From: Streptomyces sp. 378
Lineage (GTDB): Bacteria > Actinomycetota > Actinomycetes > Streptomycetales > Streptomycetaceae
Reading direction: 5' to 3'
Assembly: GCF_030124145.1 (NCBI RefSeq)
Contig: NZ_JASKMS010000027.1
Coordinates: 1-64,000, forward strand
DNA: 64,000 bases
Position numbers and translations under genes: made by a program
In this document: one piece after another, positions 15,143 to 23,528 of the stretch
Layout of the letters: the number at the start of each line of letters is the position of its first letter
Numbering within the stretch: position 1 is the stretch's first letter
Notes under the pieces: model-generated
The model's input: only the letters and a program-made list of their open reading frames with translations
What the model was told of the DNA's origin: nothing
Database searches by the model: none

Positions 15143-16845
15143 GCCCCACCGCCCTTTCCGCCGGTCCCGACCACGGGCACGTCACCTTCCTGGGTGCCGG
15201 ACCCGGAGATCCGGGACTGCTGACCTTGCGCGCCGTCGAGGCGCTGGCGCACGCGGACGTCCTCGTCGCCGAGCACGAGGTGCTCGACGTCGTACGTCAG
15301 CACGCCAGGCAGGGCGTCTCCGAAGTGCACACGGACACGGATCCTTCCCAGGATCCGGCTCCGGGCACAGGAGCGCCCCAGCTGACGGTAGTTGACGGCA
15401 CGTCAACCACCGCGCCCGTCCCCGCGGTGCGGGATGCCGCACATCTTGTCATGGAGGCCGCGCGGGGCGGCAGGCGGGTCGTGCGTGCGGTGTCCGGTGA
15501 CCCGGGCCTCGACACGTACGCCGCCGAGGAGATGCTGGCGTGCGTCGCCGCCGGGGTGCCCTTCGAGGTCGTCCCCGGTATCGCGAGCGCCGTCGGTGTG
15601 CCCGCCTACGCCGGTGTGCCGCTACGGGACGCGCAGGGCGCGGACGTGCGGTTCGTGGACGCGCGCACGGCGTCCGACCGGTGCTGGACGGAGGTCGGGG
15701 CGTCGGACGGCACGGTCGTCGTGTCCACGACGCTGGACTCCGTCGCCGCGGCGGCCGGCGAGTTGGTCTCCGCCGGACGCAAGCCGGACACCCCGATGAC
15801 GGTCACCGTCGGCGGTACGACCACCCGGCAGCGCACCTGGACCGCCACGCTCGGTACGATCGCGCAGACGCTGAAGCAGGCCAAGGTGCTGCCCTCGCCC
15901 GACGGCGGCCGGCCGGTGATAGCCGTGGTCGGTGAGCGTTCCGCCGCCGCCCAGCGCGACCAGCTCGCGTGGTTCGAGTCCAAGCCGCTGTTCGGCTGGA
16001 AGGTGCTCGTGCCGCGGACGAAGGAGCAGGCGGCGTCGCTCTCCGACCAGCTGCGGTCGTACGGGGCCGTGCCGCACGAGGTGCCGACGATCGCCGTCGA
16101 GCCGCCGCGCACGCCCCAGCAGATGGAGCGCGCGGTCAAGGGACTCGTCACGGGCCGCTACGAGTGGATCGCCTTCACCTCGGTGAACGCGGTCAAGGCG
16201 GTGCGGGAGAAGTTCGAGGAGTACGGGCTCGACGCGCGTGCCTTCGCGGGCATCAAGGTCGCGGCCGTCGGCGAGCAGACGGCGAAGGCGCTGATCGCGT
16301 TCGGTGTGAAGCCGGACCTGGTGCCGAGCGGTGAGCAGTCGGCCGCCGGTCTGCTGGAGGACTGGCCGCCCTACGACCCGGTCTTCGACCCGATCGACAG
16401 AGTGTTCCTGCCGCGTGCCGACATCGCCACCGAGACGCTGGTGGCCGGGCTGATCGAGCTCGGCTGGGAGGTCGACGACGTCACGGCCTACCGGACCGTG
16501 CGGGCCTCGCCGCCGCCGGCGGAGACGCGTGAGGCGATCAAGGGCGGCGGGTTCGACGCCGTTCTCTTCACCTCGTCGTCGACCGTGCGGAACCTGGTCG
16601 GCATCGCCGGCAAGCCGCACAACGTCACCGTGATCGCCTGTATCGGCCCGGCCACGGCGAAGACCGCCGAGGAGCACGGGCTGCGGGTGGACGTGATGGC
16701 TCCCGAGCCGTCCGTCCACAAGCTGGCCGAAGCCCTGGCCGACTTCGGCGCGAAGCGGAGAGCTGCCGCTGTGGAGGCGGGGGATCCCGTGACGCGGCCG
16801 AGTGAGCGGCGGCCGGGGGCCCGGCGGCGGCGTTCGACGACGTAG
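15139..16845 (+). CDS. hemD: Fused SUMT-like methyltransferase / uroporphyrinogen-III synthase
   Basis: A 568-residue fusion. Residues ~14-255 are a tetrapyrrole-methylase (SUMT) domain with VTFLGAGPGDPGLLTLRAVEAL and FEVVPGIASAVGVPAYAGVPL. Residues ~290-545 are the uroporphyrinogen-III synthase (HEM4) domain with VLVPRTKEQA, IAFTSVNAVKAV and VLFTSSSTVRNLV. The second half closes hydroxymethylbilane to uroporphyrinogen III. In the first half the canonical GGDPFVFGRGGEE loop is replaced by SGDPGLDTYAAEE and a Pro/Thr-rich insert lies near 60-90, so its methylase activity (siroheme/cobalamin branch) is uncertain. The GTG start overlaps the hemC stop by 4 bases. Confidence 0.93.
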   Translation: MSPTALSAGPDHGHVTFLGAGPGDPGLLTLRAVEALAHADVLVAEHEVLDVVRQHARQGVSEVHTDTDPSQDPAPGTGAPQLTVVDGTSTTAPVPAVRDAAHLVMEAARGGRRVVRAVSGDPGLDTYAAEEMLACVAAGVPFEVVPGIASAVGVPAYAGVPLRDAQGADVRFVDARTASDRCWTEVGASDGTVVVSTTLDSVAAAAGELVSAGRKPDTPMTVTVGGTTTRQRTWTATLGTIAQTLKQAKVLPSPDGGRPVIAVVGERSAAAQRDQLAWFESKPLFGWKVLVPRTKEQAASLSDQLRSYGAVPHEVPTIAVEPPRTPQQMERAVKGLVTGRYEWIAFTSVNAVKAVREKFEEYGLDARAFAGIKVAAVGEQTAKALIAFGVKPDLVPSGEQSAAGLLEDWPPYDPVFDPIDRVFLPRADIATETLVAGLIELGWEVDDVTAYRTVRASPPPAETREAIKGGGFDAVLFTSSSTVRNLVGIAGKPHNVTVIACIGPATAKTAEEHGLRVDVMAPEPSVHKLAEALADFGAKRRAAAVEAGDPVTRPSERRPGARRRRSTT

Positions 16846-16869
16846 TCCCGTCCGGTTCTGTCGCTGCGG

Positions 16870-18258
16870 CTACGCGGGAGTCACCGCGTGGCCGTAGCGC
16901 AGCAGGTCGGCGGGGTCGTAGGTGGCCTTGTCGTGGCGCAGGCGTGCGTAGACCTCGGGGGTCCAGGCGCGGGCGCGGTCCTGTTCGTCGCCCGGGGTGC
17001 CGTGGATGTTGACCATGGTGCGGCCCGTGCCGTACGGGGCCATGGCGGTGTAGAGGCGGCGCGTCGCCTGTTCGACGGCCTCGGCCACGGGCGGTGCGGG
17101 CATGATCCCGACCGACTCCATGAAGTAGCCGGCGTCCCGGGCGCAGACGGCGTCCTCGACGGCCGACGGGCGGGCCAGGGCGCCGCCCATGTGCCGCAGT
17201 GAGGCGACCAGCAGCGGGTGTTCCGCGCCGGCCGCCGGGCCGACCTGTTCCAGGAAGGTGCTCAGAGCGCCCGGGGGCAGGTCGCGCAGGAGCAGGCAGC
17301 ACTCGCGTGCCGGGAGCGGGTCCTGGGGCTCCATGTGGATGCGGTCCAGGGCCGCGTGGTCCATCTCCTCGACCATGTCGACGGCCACGGGGGCGGCTGC
17401 GCGCAGCGGCGCGATCAGTGCCTCGCCCTCGGCCGGGTCGCCCGGCCAGGCGATCGCGACCCGGGCCCAGAAGCCGCCGCGCAGCGGCTCGGGGATCTGG
17501 GGAATGGGCGGCAGGCGCAATACCGAGAACATGCTGCACATCTCGTCGGGGACGGTGCGGGTCCAGTCCGTCCAGGCCCGCAGCAGGGTCTCGGTGTGTT
17601 CGGCGTGGCAGTGGATGCCGCCGCCGTACAGGCGGGGGAGCGGGAGCAGTTCGGTGATCAGTGAGGTCACCACGCCCACGTTGCCCTTGCCGCCGCGCAG
17701 TGCCCAGAACAGTTCCGGTTCGTGCCGGGGATCCGCCTCGCGCAGGCGCCCGTCCGCGGTGACGACCTGGAAGGAACGGACCAGTTCGGCGGCGAAGCCG
17801 TAGGCGCGGCCGAGGACCGGGAGTCCGCCGCCGAGGGTGTAGCCGATGACGCCCGCGTCGGTGGAGGTGCCGCACAGACCGGCCAGGCCGTGGGGTGCGG
17901 CCGCGGCCATGACATGACTCCACTTCGCGCCCGCGGCGACGGTGGCGGTGCGGGTGGTGGGGTCGACGTGGACGTCCGTCATGCGGGACGTGTTGATCAG
18001 CAGACCGTGCTCGATCGGGAAGTTCGCGCCGTGGCCGGTGGCCTGGACGGCGACGGGGGTGTGGGTTGCGGCGGCCCAGCGCATCGCGGTGACGATGTCG
18101 TCGGGGCCGGTCGCCCCGATGGCCACGTCGGGGGTGTGCAGGGAGGCCAGGTTGAAGCCGGTGACTTCGTCGGCGTAGCCGCGTTCGCCGGGGCGGACGA
18201 CGGGGCCGTTGATCTCCGAGAGGGCGAAGAGGTCGGGCATGTGGTGGGGGGCGGTCAT
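16870..18258 (-). CDS. FAD-binding oxidoreductase (berberine-bridge-enzyme type)
   Basis: A 462-residue flavoenzyme of the PCMH/BBE family. The FAD domain covers about 35-205, with VAVQATGHGANFPIEHGLLINTS and VGAGAKW-like VAAGAKWSHVMAAAAPHGLAGLCGTS; the ELFWALRGGKGNVGVVTSLITELLPLP segment ends it. The substrate domain follows, and the C-terminal BBE element is YARLRHDKATYDPADLLRYGHAVTPA. Such enzymes oxidise sugars, alkaloids or polyketides. There is no clear Tat signal. ATG at 18258 follows GGAGGAC. It lies on the opposite strand between hemD and hemB, so it is an insertion into the heme region and not part of that pathway. Confidence 0.88.
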   Translation of the reverse strand: MTAPHHMPDLFALSEINGPVVRPGERGYADEVTGFNLASLHTPDVAIGATGPDDIVTAMRWAAATHTPVAVQATGHGANFPIEHGLLINTSRMTDVHVDPTTRTATVAAGAKWSHVMAAAAPHGLAGLCGTSTDAGVIGYTLGGGLPVLGRAYGFAAELVRSFQVVTADGRLREADPRHEPELFWALRGGKGNVGVVTSLITELLPLPRLYGGGIHCHAEHTETLLRAWTDWTRTVPDEMCSMFSVLRLPPIPQIPEPLRGGFWARVAIAWPGDPAEGEALIAPLRAAAPVAVDMVEEMDHAALDRIHMEPQDPLPARECCLLLRDLPPGALSTFLEQVGPAAGAEHPLLVASLRHMGGALARPSAVEDAVCARDAGYFMESVGIMPAPPVAEAVEQATRRLYTAMAPYGTGRTMVNIHGTPGDEQDRARAWTPEVYARLRHDKATYDPADLLRYGHAVTPA

Positions 18259-18449
18259 CGCGTCCTCCGTGGGGCGGGTACGGAGGGACGGCGGCGGCGA
18301 CGCGGTGGGCCGTCGGGGTCCTTGTGTTCTCAGCATGGACCTGGGGAGTGGTGGGCGCATCGCGGGACGGTGGGTCTGCCCGGCGGGGCGCGAGCACGCC
18401 GACATCGCGTCGGCATCCGGGCTTTTCGGGCGGGCGTAGCGTAGAGGCC

Positions 18450-19448
18450 ATGACGACGTACGGATCATTTCCCGGTACTCGGCCGCGGCGGTTGCGGATC
18501 AACCCCGTGATGCGTCGGATGGTCGCCGAGACCCGGCTGCACCCCGCTGACCTCATCCTTCCGGCCTTCGTGCGGGAGGGCGTCAGCGAGCCCGTGCCGA
18601 TCGCCGCGATGCCGGGGGTCGTGCAGCACACCCGGGACAGTCTGAAGAAGGCCGCCGCGGAGGCGGTCGCGGCGGGGATCTCCGGGATCATGCTGTTCGG
18701 CGTGCCGGAGGAGTCGAAGAAGGACGCGCTCGGGACACCTGGCACCGACCCGGACGGAATTCTCCAGGTCGCCCTCCGGGACGTGCGGGCCGAGGTCGGC
18801 GATGATCTGCTCGTCATGTCCGATCTGTGTCTCGACGAGACCACCGATCACGGGCACTGCGGGGTGCTGGACGCCGAGGGGCGGGTCGACAACGACGCGA
18901 CCCTGGAGCGGTATGCCGAGATGGCCCAGGTGCAGGCCGACGCCGGCGCCCATGTCGTCGGGCCCAGCGGGATGATGGACGGGCAGATCGGGGTCGTCCG
19001 CGACGCCCTCGACCAGATCGGGCGGGAGGACGTCGCCATCCTCGCCTACACGGCGAAGTACGCCTCCGCCTTCTACGGGCCCTTCCGGGAGGCCGTCGGC
19101 TCGTCGCTCAAGGGGGACCGGAAGACCTATCAGCAGGATCCCGCGAACGCCCGGGAGTCGCTGCGTGAGCTCGCCCTCGATCTCGAGGAGGGCGCCGACA
19201 TGGTGATGGTCAAGCCGGCCGGGCCCTACCTGGACATCCTCGCCCGGGTCGCGGACGCCGTGGACGTGCCGGTGGCCGCCTATCAGATCTCCGGCGAGTA
19301 CTCGATGGTCGAGGCCGCCGCCGAGAAGGGCTGGATCGACCGGGACCGGGCGATCCTGGAGACGCTGACCGGCATCCGCCGGGCCGGTGCGCGCAGCATC
19401 CTGACCTACTGGGCCACCGAAGTGGCCCAGAAGCTCAAGGATCAGTAG
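18450..19448 (+). CDS. hemB: Porphobilinogen synthase (delta-aminolevulinate dehydratase)
   Basis: A 332-residue enzyme that condenses two aminolevulinates to porphobilinogen. The two active-site lysines are in AYTAKYASAFYGPF (near 203) and VMVKPAGPYLD (near 255). The metal loop reads DLCLDETTDHGHCGV near 130: of the three zinc cysteines of the classic enzyme the middle one is Asp, the usual actinobacterial form. The ATG is divergent from the FAD oxidase with a ~190-base promoter region between them. Its last 7 bases overlap the decayed gene on the minus strand. Confidence 0.96.
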   Translation: MTTYGSFPGTRPRRLRINPVMRRMVAETRLHPADLILPAFVREGVSEPVPIAAMPGVVQHTRDSLKKAAAEAVAAGISGIMLFGVPEESKKDALGTPGTDPDGILQVALRDVRAEVGDDLLVMSDLCLDETTDHGHCGVLDAEGRVDNDATLERYAEMAQVQADAGAHVVGPSGMMDGQIGVVRDALDQIGREDVAILAYTAKYASAFYGPFREAVGSSLKGDRKTYQQDPANARESLRELALDLEEGADMVMVKPAGPYLDILARVADAVDVPVAAYQISGEYSMVEAAAEKGWIDRDRAILETLTGIRRAGARSILTYWATEVAQKLKDQ

Positions 19449-19783
19449 GTCGGCGCGTCGTCCATGTCGTGCGGCCAGTAGGTGACCGTCAGGGTGCTGT
19501 CGTAGGAGACGCCCTTGGCGGGCAGGGCGGGGAGCGCCGAGGGGCCGCCGTCGCTGTGGGGCGTGCGGCCCTGAAAGCCGACCGTGAGCTTGTGGCCCGT
19601 GGTGCCCCACTCGCCGCTGCCGTCGGCCGCCGACAGTGAGACGCCCGCGTAGCCGGACTCGCCGGGGGCCAGGGTCGTGACGGCCTGCGGCTTGGAGTCC
19701 TTGATCGGCTGCGGGACCCACTGCATCTCGTCGACCAGAGGATCGTCGTCGCTCGCGGGTCGGTCTGCACGGGCACCATCAAA
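19442..19783 (-). pseudogene. 5'-truncated DUF4232-like protein remnant
   Basis: The minus strand encodes a coding-quality tail, GARADRPASDDDPLVDEMQW followed by VTTLAPGESGYAGVSLSAAD and LTVTYWPHDM. This looks like the second half of a DUF4232 beta-sandwich secreted protein. The frame is blocked by a stop at 19784-19786, has no start codon before an internal ATG at 19726, and lacks the signal peptide and first half. Translation from 19726 would give only 94 residues. It overlaps the hemB end by 7 bases. Most likely a decayed gene; a short functional protein is less likely. Confidence 0.5.
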
Positions 19784-19856
19784 TCACTTGAACCGTTAGG
19801 TTGTTGACCGCCGTAGTGGTTGCTTATTGAACCACCCACTCTTCAGGGAGACGTCC

Positions 19857-20759
19857 ATGTCCGGTGACGCCCTCAGCCAGGATCCCGCCGAGCTGCAGAG
19901 GAGGATCGACAGCAGCAAGGCGCACCCGGCCCGGGTCTACGACGTCTTCCTCGGCGGCAAGGACCACTACCCCGCCGACCGGGACGCGGCCGCCGCCGCG
20001 CTGGCCGCCAACCCGCGCGGGTACCTCGACGTGCGCCACAACCGCGACTTCCTGCGGCGTGCGGTGACCACGCTCGTGGAGCGGGACGGCATCCGGCAGT
20101 TCCTCGACATCGGGACCGGCCTGCCCACCGCCGAGAACGTGCACCAGATCGCGCAGCGCATCACGCCCGAGTCGCGGGTCGTGTACGTCGACAACGACCC
20201 CGTGGTGCTCGCGCACGCACGCGCCCTGCTGAACAGTGGCCCCGAGGGGCGTACGGACTACATCGACGCCGATCTGCGGGACCCGGCCCGCATCCTCGAA
20301 CAGGCCGCCAAGACCATCGACTTCGACCGGCCGGTCGCGCTGTGCCTGGTGGCGATCCTGCACTTCGTCGCGGACGAGGAGGCATACCCGCTGGTGCGCG
20401 GACTGCTCGACGAACTGCCCGTCGGCAGCCGGCTGGTGCTGAGCCACCTCACCGAGGACCTCAACCCCGAGAACATCCGCGCGGTCCAACGGACCTACAC
20501 CGAACGCGGGTTCACCTTCGTACTGCGGTCCCGGGCCGACGTCGAGCGGTTCTTCACGGAGAACGGTCTGGAGATCGCCGACCCGGGCGTCGTCCCCGCG
20601 CACCGCTGGCGGCCCGATCACGCCGCCCCCGTCCCCGAGCAGCCGGAGGAGTCCTTCCTCGCCGGGCTCGACGAGATCGAGAAGGTGCGCTACCGCGACA
20701 TCAACGACGTCACGGACGCGGACATCAACGTCTACGCGGCCATCGGCGCCAAGGGATGA
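19857..20759 (+). CDS. SAM-dependent methyltransferase (DUF574 family)
   Basis: A 300-residue cytosolic methyltransferase of the Streptomyces-rich DUF574/Methyltransf_19 family. Typical features are ARVYDVFLGGKDHYPADRDAA near residues 25-45, the SAM loop QFLDIGTGLPTAENVHQIAQ near 85-104, and VYVDNDPVVLAHARALL near 112-128. The natural substrate of this large family is mostly unknown. ATG at 19857 follows AGGGAGAC; a TTG at 19827 is in frame but lacks a site. Upstream AT-rich bases (19790-19825) likely hold the promoter. Confidence 0.9.
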   Translation: MSGDALSQDPAELQRRIDSSKAHPARVYDVFLGGKDHYPADRDAAAAALAANPRGYLDVRHNRDFLRRAVTTLVERDGIRQFLDIGTGLPTAENVHQIAQRITPESRVVYVDNDPVVLAHARALLNSGPEGRTDYIDADLRDPARILEQAAKTIDFDRPVALCLVAILHFVADEEAYPLVRGLLDELPVGSRLVLSHLTEDLNPENIRAVQRTYTERGFTFVLRSRADVERFFTENGLEIADPGVVPAHRWRPDHAAPVPEQPEESFLAGLDEIEKVRYRDINDVTDADINVYAAIGAKG

Positions 20760-20886
20760 ACCGTGGGGCCCCGGGCCCCCGTCCGTGCACAGCCGGCGTC
20801 CGGATCCCGGAAACCTGCTTGTAGGTGGCACGTACTTCTTTAGGCTGCGGGGCACCAGGCGTCACCGCAGCCGAAGGAGCCCTGCC

Positions 20887-22119
20887 ATGACCGTCGCCGA
20901 ACCCCTGCCCACCCATGCTCCCGTGCCGCCCCTGGCCGCGCGGGCGCGGGCCGTCGGCGGCTCTCCCGTACGGGACATCCTGGCCGTCACCGCCCGCCCC
21001 GAGGTGATCAACTTCGCGGGCGGGCTCCCGGCGCCGGAACTGTTCGACGCGAAGGGTGTCGCCGCCGCGTTCGAGGCGGTGCTCGCCGAGGCGCCCGCGC
21101 GGGCGTTGCAGTACTCCACGACCGAGGGCGAACCCGCGCTGCGGGACGCGCTCGCCGCCCGCACCACCGCGCGCGGCCTGCCGACCGGCCCCGACGACCT
21201 GCTCGTCACCACCGGCTCCCAGCAGGCCCTCTCCCTCCTGGCCACCGCCCTCCTCGAACCCGGGGACACCGTCCTCGTCGAGAACCCCTGCTACCTCGCG
21301 GCACTTCAGGCCTTCGGCTTCGCCGGAGCGCGGATCGTGGCCGTGCCCGGTGACGAGCACGGCGTCGATCCCGAGGCCCTGGAGGACCTCGTCGTGCGCG
21401 AGCGGCCCCAACTGCTCTACACCGTCCCCACCTTCCAGAACCCGACCGGCCGGACCCTGCCCGCCGAACGGCGCGCCGCCGTGGCAGCGGTCGCCGCCCG
21501 GCGCGGACTGTGGATCGTCGAGGACGACCCCTACGGGGAACTGCGCTACGACGGCGCCCGCGTGCCGTGGATCGCCGCCCAGCCGGGCGCCGAGGACCGC
21601 ACGGTGCTGCTGGGCAGCTTCTCCAAGGTCATGGCCCCCGGGCTGCGGCTGGGCTGGCTGCGGGCACCCGCTGAGCTGCGGCGCGCCTGCGCCGTCGCCA
21701 AGCAGGCCGCCGACCTGCACACCCCCACCGTCAACCAGCTCGCCGCGGCCCGCTACCTCGCCGACAACGACCTCGACGCCCATGTCGCCCGCGTCGCCGC
21801 CGTGTACCGCGAACGCCGCGACGCGATGCTCGCCGGGCTGGCCGGGGCACTGCCCGAGGGCTCGGTCTGGAACCGGCCCGAGGGCGGCATGTTCCTCTGG
21901 GCGCGCCTGCCCGAGCCGTACGACACGACGGCCCTGCTGCCGCAGGTGGTCCGGCAGAACGTGGCCTACGTCCCCGGCGCCCCCTTCCACGCCGGCCCGC
22001 CGGACCGGACGACCCTGCGGCTGTGCTTCGTGACGCAGACGCCGCAGGAGATCGAGGAGGGGCTGCGCAGGCTGGGGGAGGGGCTCAGTCCCACCAGAAG
22101 TGCCACGTCCGCTGGTTGA
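20887..22119 (+). CDS. PLP-dependent aminotransferase (fold type I)
   Basis: A 410-residue class I/II aminotransferase like the 2-aminoadipate/valine family. It shows INFAGGLPAPELF near 40-52, ITTGSQQALSLLA-like VTTGSQQALSLLATALL near 107-123, the PLP Asp/Tyr segment IVEDDPYGELRYDG near 209-222, and the Schiff-base Lys in LLGSFSKVMAPGLRLGW near 240-256. Substrate not fixed by sequence. ATG follows GAAGGAG at good spacing. The last 35 bases overlap the convergent decayed DUF4253 gene. Confidence 0.9.
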   Translation: MTVAEPLPTHAPVPPLAARARAVGGSPVRDILAVTARPEVINFAGGLPAPELFDAKGVAAAFEAVLAEAPARALQYSTTEGEPALRDALAARTTARGLPTGPDDLLVTTGSQQALSLLATALLEPGDTVLVENPCYLAALQAFGFAGARIVAVPGDEHGVDPEALEDLVVRERPQLLYTVPTFQNPTGRTLPAERRAAVAAVAARRGLWIVEDDPYGELRYDGARVPWIAAQPGAEDRTVLLGSFSKVMAPGLRLGWLRAPAELRRACAVAKQAADLHTPTVNQLAAARYLADNDLDAHVARVAAVYRERRDAMLAGLAGALPEGSVWNRPEGGMFLWARLPEPYDTTALLPQVVRQNVAYVPGAPFHAGPPDRTTLRLCFVTQTPQEIEEGLRRLGEGLSPTRSATSAG

Positions 22120-22870
22120 GGACCTGGTGCTCGGCGTAGGCCCGGAGGGTGGGGTGCGTGCCCTGGTGGATGTTGTCCGGGCAGAACGCGAAGTGCTCGG
22201 CGGCGATGGCTTCCGCGTCGGCCAGGGTGGTGGGCGGGGCGGCGACCGACACCAGCAGGTGATCGAAGCCGAGGGCTATGAGGCGGAGGCCGAAGCGGTC
22301 CTCCCAGGAGCGCAGCACCGCGCTGATCCGGGCCGTGTCACCGTCGTGGTCGGCCGGGCCCGTCCAGCCGATCGCCGTCGGGATGTCCGCGCTGCGGCGG
22401 GCCGGGACGAGGGCGAGACGGGGGTCCTTGAGGGGGCCGCCGTCGCCGAGCAGGGCGTCCGCGGTGCCGGCGGCCACGGTGTCCGGGGCCTGGGCCCCAG
22501 GGGCGGCATCGGCCGGGCCGGGCCAGGCTTCGCCCTGCGCGGCGTGCTCTTCCCAGTACTCCGCCAGGACCTCCTCGGCGTCGTGGTCCCCGGGGTAGGA
22601 CACCTCGCCCGGCATCAACTCCCAGCGCTCCGGGCCGCCGTGGCCGTCGCCCGTCGCGAGGACGACCGGCAGGAGGCCCGCACGACGGGCCGGCTCCAGC
22701 GCCGTCCAGCCGCCCGGGACGGCCCGTTCGCCGGCGCACTACAGCAACGGCTCGTGCCAGGGGCCCTCGTCGGTGGTGTCGAGGAGCGTCCCGGCGGGGA
22801 GTCGGAGGCCGAGCGAGCCGCCGCTCGGGTCTGCCGCCAGCTTTGGCAGGAGGTTGGGAAGAGTCGCCAT
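22085..22870 (-). pseudogene. DUF4253 gene interrupted by one in-frame amber stop
   Basis: The minus strand would encode a 261-residue DUF4253 protein: start MATLPNLLPKLAADPSGG at 22870 and C-terminal domain with GLRLIALGFDHLLVSVAAPP and ending LNQRTWHFWWD. At codon 44 (22739-22741) the frame has TAG, in WHEPLL-stop-CAGERAV. The frame and coding quality continue unbroken on both sides, so a single base change (probably TGG to TAG) has inactivated it. An internal ATG at 22618 would still allow a 177-residue C-terminal product. Sequencing error is the alternative. Confidence 0.72.
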
Positions 22871-22965
22871 GGTGGTGACTGTAGAGCCGCGCACTGACAA
22901 TCCGACCCGGCCGACGACCGCCGTAGCGGACAGCAACTGACCTACTTCCTGCCTACGGTTGGGAC

Positions 22966-23466
22966 ATGACCACTTCCTCCGAGAAGACGGACCTGCTCGC
23001 CGCGTTCGCGGAGCAGCGCGCGCTGCTGCTGATCACCGTGCGCGGACTCACCGACGCGCAGGCCGGGCGGCGTACGACGGTGAGCGAGCTGACGCTCGGC
23101 GGCATCGTCAAGCACCTCGCCACGGGAGAGGAGATGTGGACCCGGGTCATGTCCGAGCGCGACGGTGAACTGCCCGACGGCATGCTCGACACGGCGCAGT
23201 ACCGCATGGCCGAGGGCGACACGCTCCCCGCGCTGCTGGAGCGCTACGCGTCGGCCGCCCGGGCCACCGAGGAGGCGGTGTCTGCGCTGCCGGACCTGGA
23301 CGTCAGCGTGCCGCTGCCGAAGACGCCCTGGTCCCCGCCGGAGCCCGAGTTCTGGTCCGCGCGCCGGATCCTGCTGCACCTGATCAGGGAGACCGCTCAG
23401 CACGCCGGGCACGCGGACCTCGTCCGGGAGACCCTGGACGGCGCGAACACCACGGCTCAGCGCTGA
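22966..23466 (+). CDS. DinB family protein (DUF664-like)
   Basis: A 166-residue four-helix-bundle protein of the DinB/YfiT superfamily. Metal-binding His candidates are in GGIVKHLATGEEMW (near 43-56) and HLIRETAQHAGHADLVRE (near 138-155), the usual His triad layout. Relatives are mycothiol- or bacillithiol-dependent transferases; substrate unknown. ATG is divergent from the DUF4253 gene with under 100 bases between them. A strong terminator follows the stop. Confidence 0.88.
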   Translation: MTTSSEKTDLLAAFAEQRALLLITVRGLTDAQAGRRTTVSELTLGGIVKHLATGEEMWTRVMSERDGELPDGMLDTAQYRMAEGDTLPALLERYASAARATEEAVSALPDLDVSVPLPKTPWSPPEPEFWSARRILLHLIRETAQHAGHADLVRETLDGANTTAQR

Positions 23467-23469
23467 CGC

Positions 23470-23507
23470 CCGAGGGCGGCACCCCCTGGGGGGAGCGCCG
23501 CCCTCGG
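23470..23507. terminator. Bidirectional terminator between DinB gene and argS
   Basis: An 11-bp perfect stem, CCGAGGGCGGC (23470-23480) pairing with GCCGCCCTCGG (23497-23507), with a second small C/G stem inside the loop. It sits between two convergent genes. Confidence 0.85.
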
Positions 23508-23528
23508 CCTGTTCACTTCCGGGTGCGC

